Positions 21,857 to 22,471 of a DNA stretch of 22,471 nt are shown here, piece after piece; the stretch's first letter is position 1; each line of letters begins with the position of its first letter. The position numbers and the translations under genes were made by a program. The notes under the pieces are model-generated. The model was not told the origin of the DNA, made no database searches, and saw nothing but the letters and a program-made list of their open reading frames with translations. Source of the DNA: a virus; the IMG/VR virus record IMGVR_UViG_3300025671_000591, positions 1 through 22,471 of that record. One strand, given 5' to 3'.

Positions 21857-22471
21857 TGAACAATGTTTTCGCAAGACCTTTGTTTAGACAGATGGGTGGT
21901 CCTGCTATCCCTGAAATGCAACAAGCTGAATCGCAAGCGATGCAAATGGGCGAACAGGCAGGTGCCATGTATGTACAGGGGACTGAAGCGGCGGTTGATG
22001 CGGCGGAAGACCCTAAAAGTTTAATTGACGCTATTCGTGGAAACGAAATGCCGATTGCGCAACGGTATGCAGAACTTGCTCAGTATGTGGGTGAAGAAGA
22101 CGCGCAGCAGACTCCTGAAAGTGTTTTGGCGATGGTGCAGCCCGCCTTGTTGATGACAGAGGAAGGCGCAATAGACAGTGGTATTGGCGAATTGATGCAA
22201 GGTTTGCTCGGCAACACCGGTATGTCTGAAGAAACGAACATGTCTCAAGGTGTTGGCGAGTTAATGATGCGCGGGGCGGGCAACACTCCACCCGCAAATT
22301 TTAACCAAGGCGGCGCGGTCCGCCGGTTTCAAGCAGGTGGGGACGTAGCGTCTGGTGCCGCGGCTTATATGCCAGAGTTCCAAAAGCTTTACGCCTCTGT
22401 ACTTGGCGATCAATCGGCACGACAAGCAGAACTTGATGAGCAAAAGCGTCTGACACAGGCGCAGATGCTGT
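21856..22471 (+). CDS. Large internal virion protein, 5' part only (3' end beyond window)
   Basis: The ATG at 21856 overlaps the upstream stop (TAATG at 21854-21858). The frame stays open to the last base, giving 205 complete codons. It begins MNNVFARPLFRQMGGPAIPE, followed by a Gln/Ala/Met-rich helical stretch, DPKSLIDAIRGNEMPIAQRY, VGEEDAQQTPESVLAMVQPA, GIGELMQGL and FNQGGAVRRFQAGGDVASG. The opening MNN+F.RPLFRQ.GGP and the FNQGG...FQ.GG motif are, from memory, the start of a large marine phage protein at the end of the internal protein cluster, often more than 1000 residues. Some relatives carry a lysozyme or transglycosylase domain; that part is not visible here. It is probably an ejected internal protein or tape-measure-like component. 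Confidence 0.7.
   Translation, partial: MNNVFARPLFRQMGGPAIPEMQQAESQAMQMGEQAGAMYVQGTEAAVDAAEDPKSLIDAIRGNEMPIAQRYAELAQYVGEEDAQQTPESVLAMVQPALLMTEEGAIDSGIGELMQGLLGNTGMSEETNMSQGVGELMMRGAGNTPPANFNQGGAVRRFQAGGDVASGAAAYMPEFQKLYASVLGDQSARQAELDEQKRLTQAQML

Noticed and set aside
22031-22297. Minus-strand frames near the right edge
   Set aside because: They oppose a long open plus frame with a typical phage N-terminus; two overlapping antisense frames of this type are expected by chance there.
1-22471. Prophage boundaries, attachment sites, integrase or tRNA genes
   Set aside because: No integrase frame, tRNA-like sequence or direct repeat suggesting attachment sites was found; the window is filled by structural genes.

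Overview
The window is one densely packed block of late (virion structural) genes of a tailed phage, most likely a marine podovirus-like phage. All genes are on the + strand. The basis for this is a P22/SU10-like neck and tail-nozzle gene set, a long run of beta-rich appendage proteins, and several small families that I recognise from uncultured marine phages (DUF6321-like basic protein, DUF7483-like fibre domains, the tail-assembly-chaperone C-terminus). The base composition is slightly AT-rich. No terminase, portal, major capsid, integrase, replication or tRNA gene is visible. The host cannot be told from the sequence, and whether this is a free phage or a prophage is undecided, although nothing in the window points to integration.

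Layout. (1) Positions 1-1976: the 3' part of a conserved beta-rich virion protein, then very small genes: a Lys/Arg-rich DUF6321-like protein, a coiled-coil plus membrane-segment protein with holin-like topology, an unrecognised 194-aa protein, and two tiny basic proteins (44 and 42 aa; the first is built of four 24-bp repeats). (2) Positions 1983-4422: neck region, with a P22 gp4-like adaptor, a small virion protein with an FCCH-like beta module, a second (SU10-type) adaptor and a helical hypothetical protein. (3) Positions 4424-17098: about 12.7 kb of appendage genes. These are a carrier-like protein, a 718-aa repeat fibre, a small beta protein, a glycine-rich adhesin-like protein, a protein ending in 11-residue Trp repeats, and a 275-aa fibre. 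They are followed by three consecutive 'small beta adaptor + large distal protein' cassettes (9727-11681, 11692-14133, 14664-17098), with a tail-fibre assembly chaperone between the second and third. (4) Positions 17108-21856 and on to the window end: a P22 gp10-like tail nozzle/DNA-stabilisation protein, a small conserved protein, and three probable internal/ejection proteins, the last cut by the window edge.

The genes are probably read as one or a few long late transcripts. Nine junctions are stop/start overlaps of the TAATG, TGATG or ATGA type, and the other gaps are only a few to about 40 bases, so translational coupling probably sets stoichiometry. There is no gene-free stretch over 300 bases and no convincing terminator or promoter. 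The neck genes and the nozzle gene, which act next to each other in the virion, are separated by the whole appendage block. That block looks like the variable, host-range-determining cargo, and the cassette triplication is the most interesting observation here.
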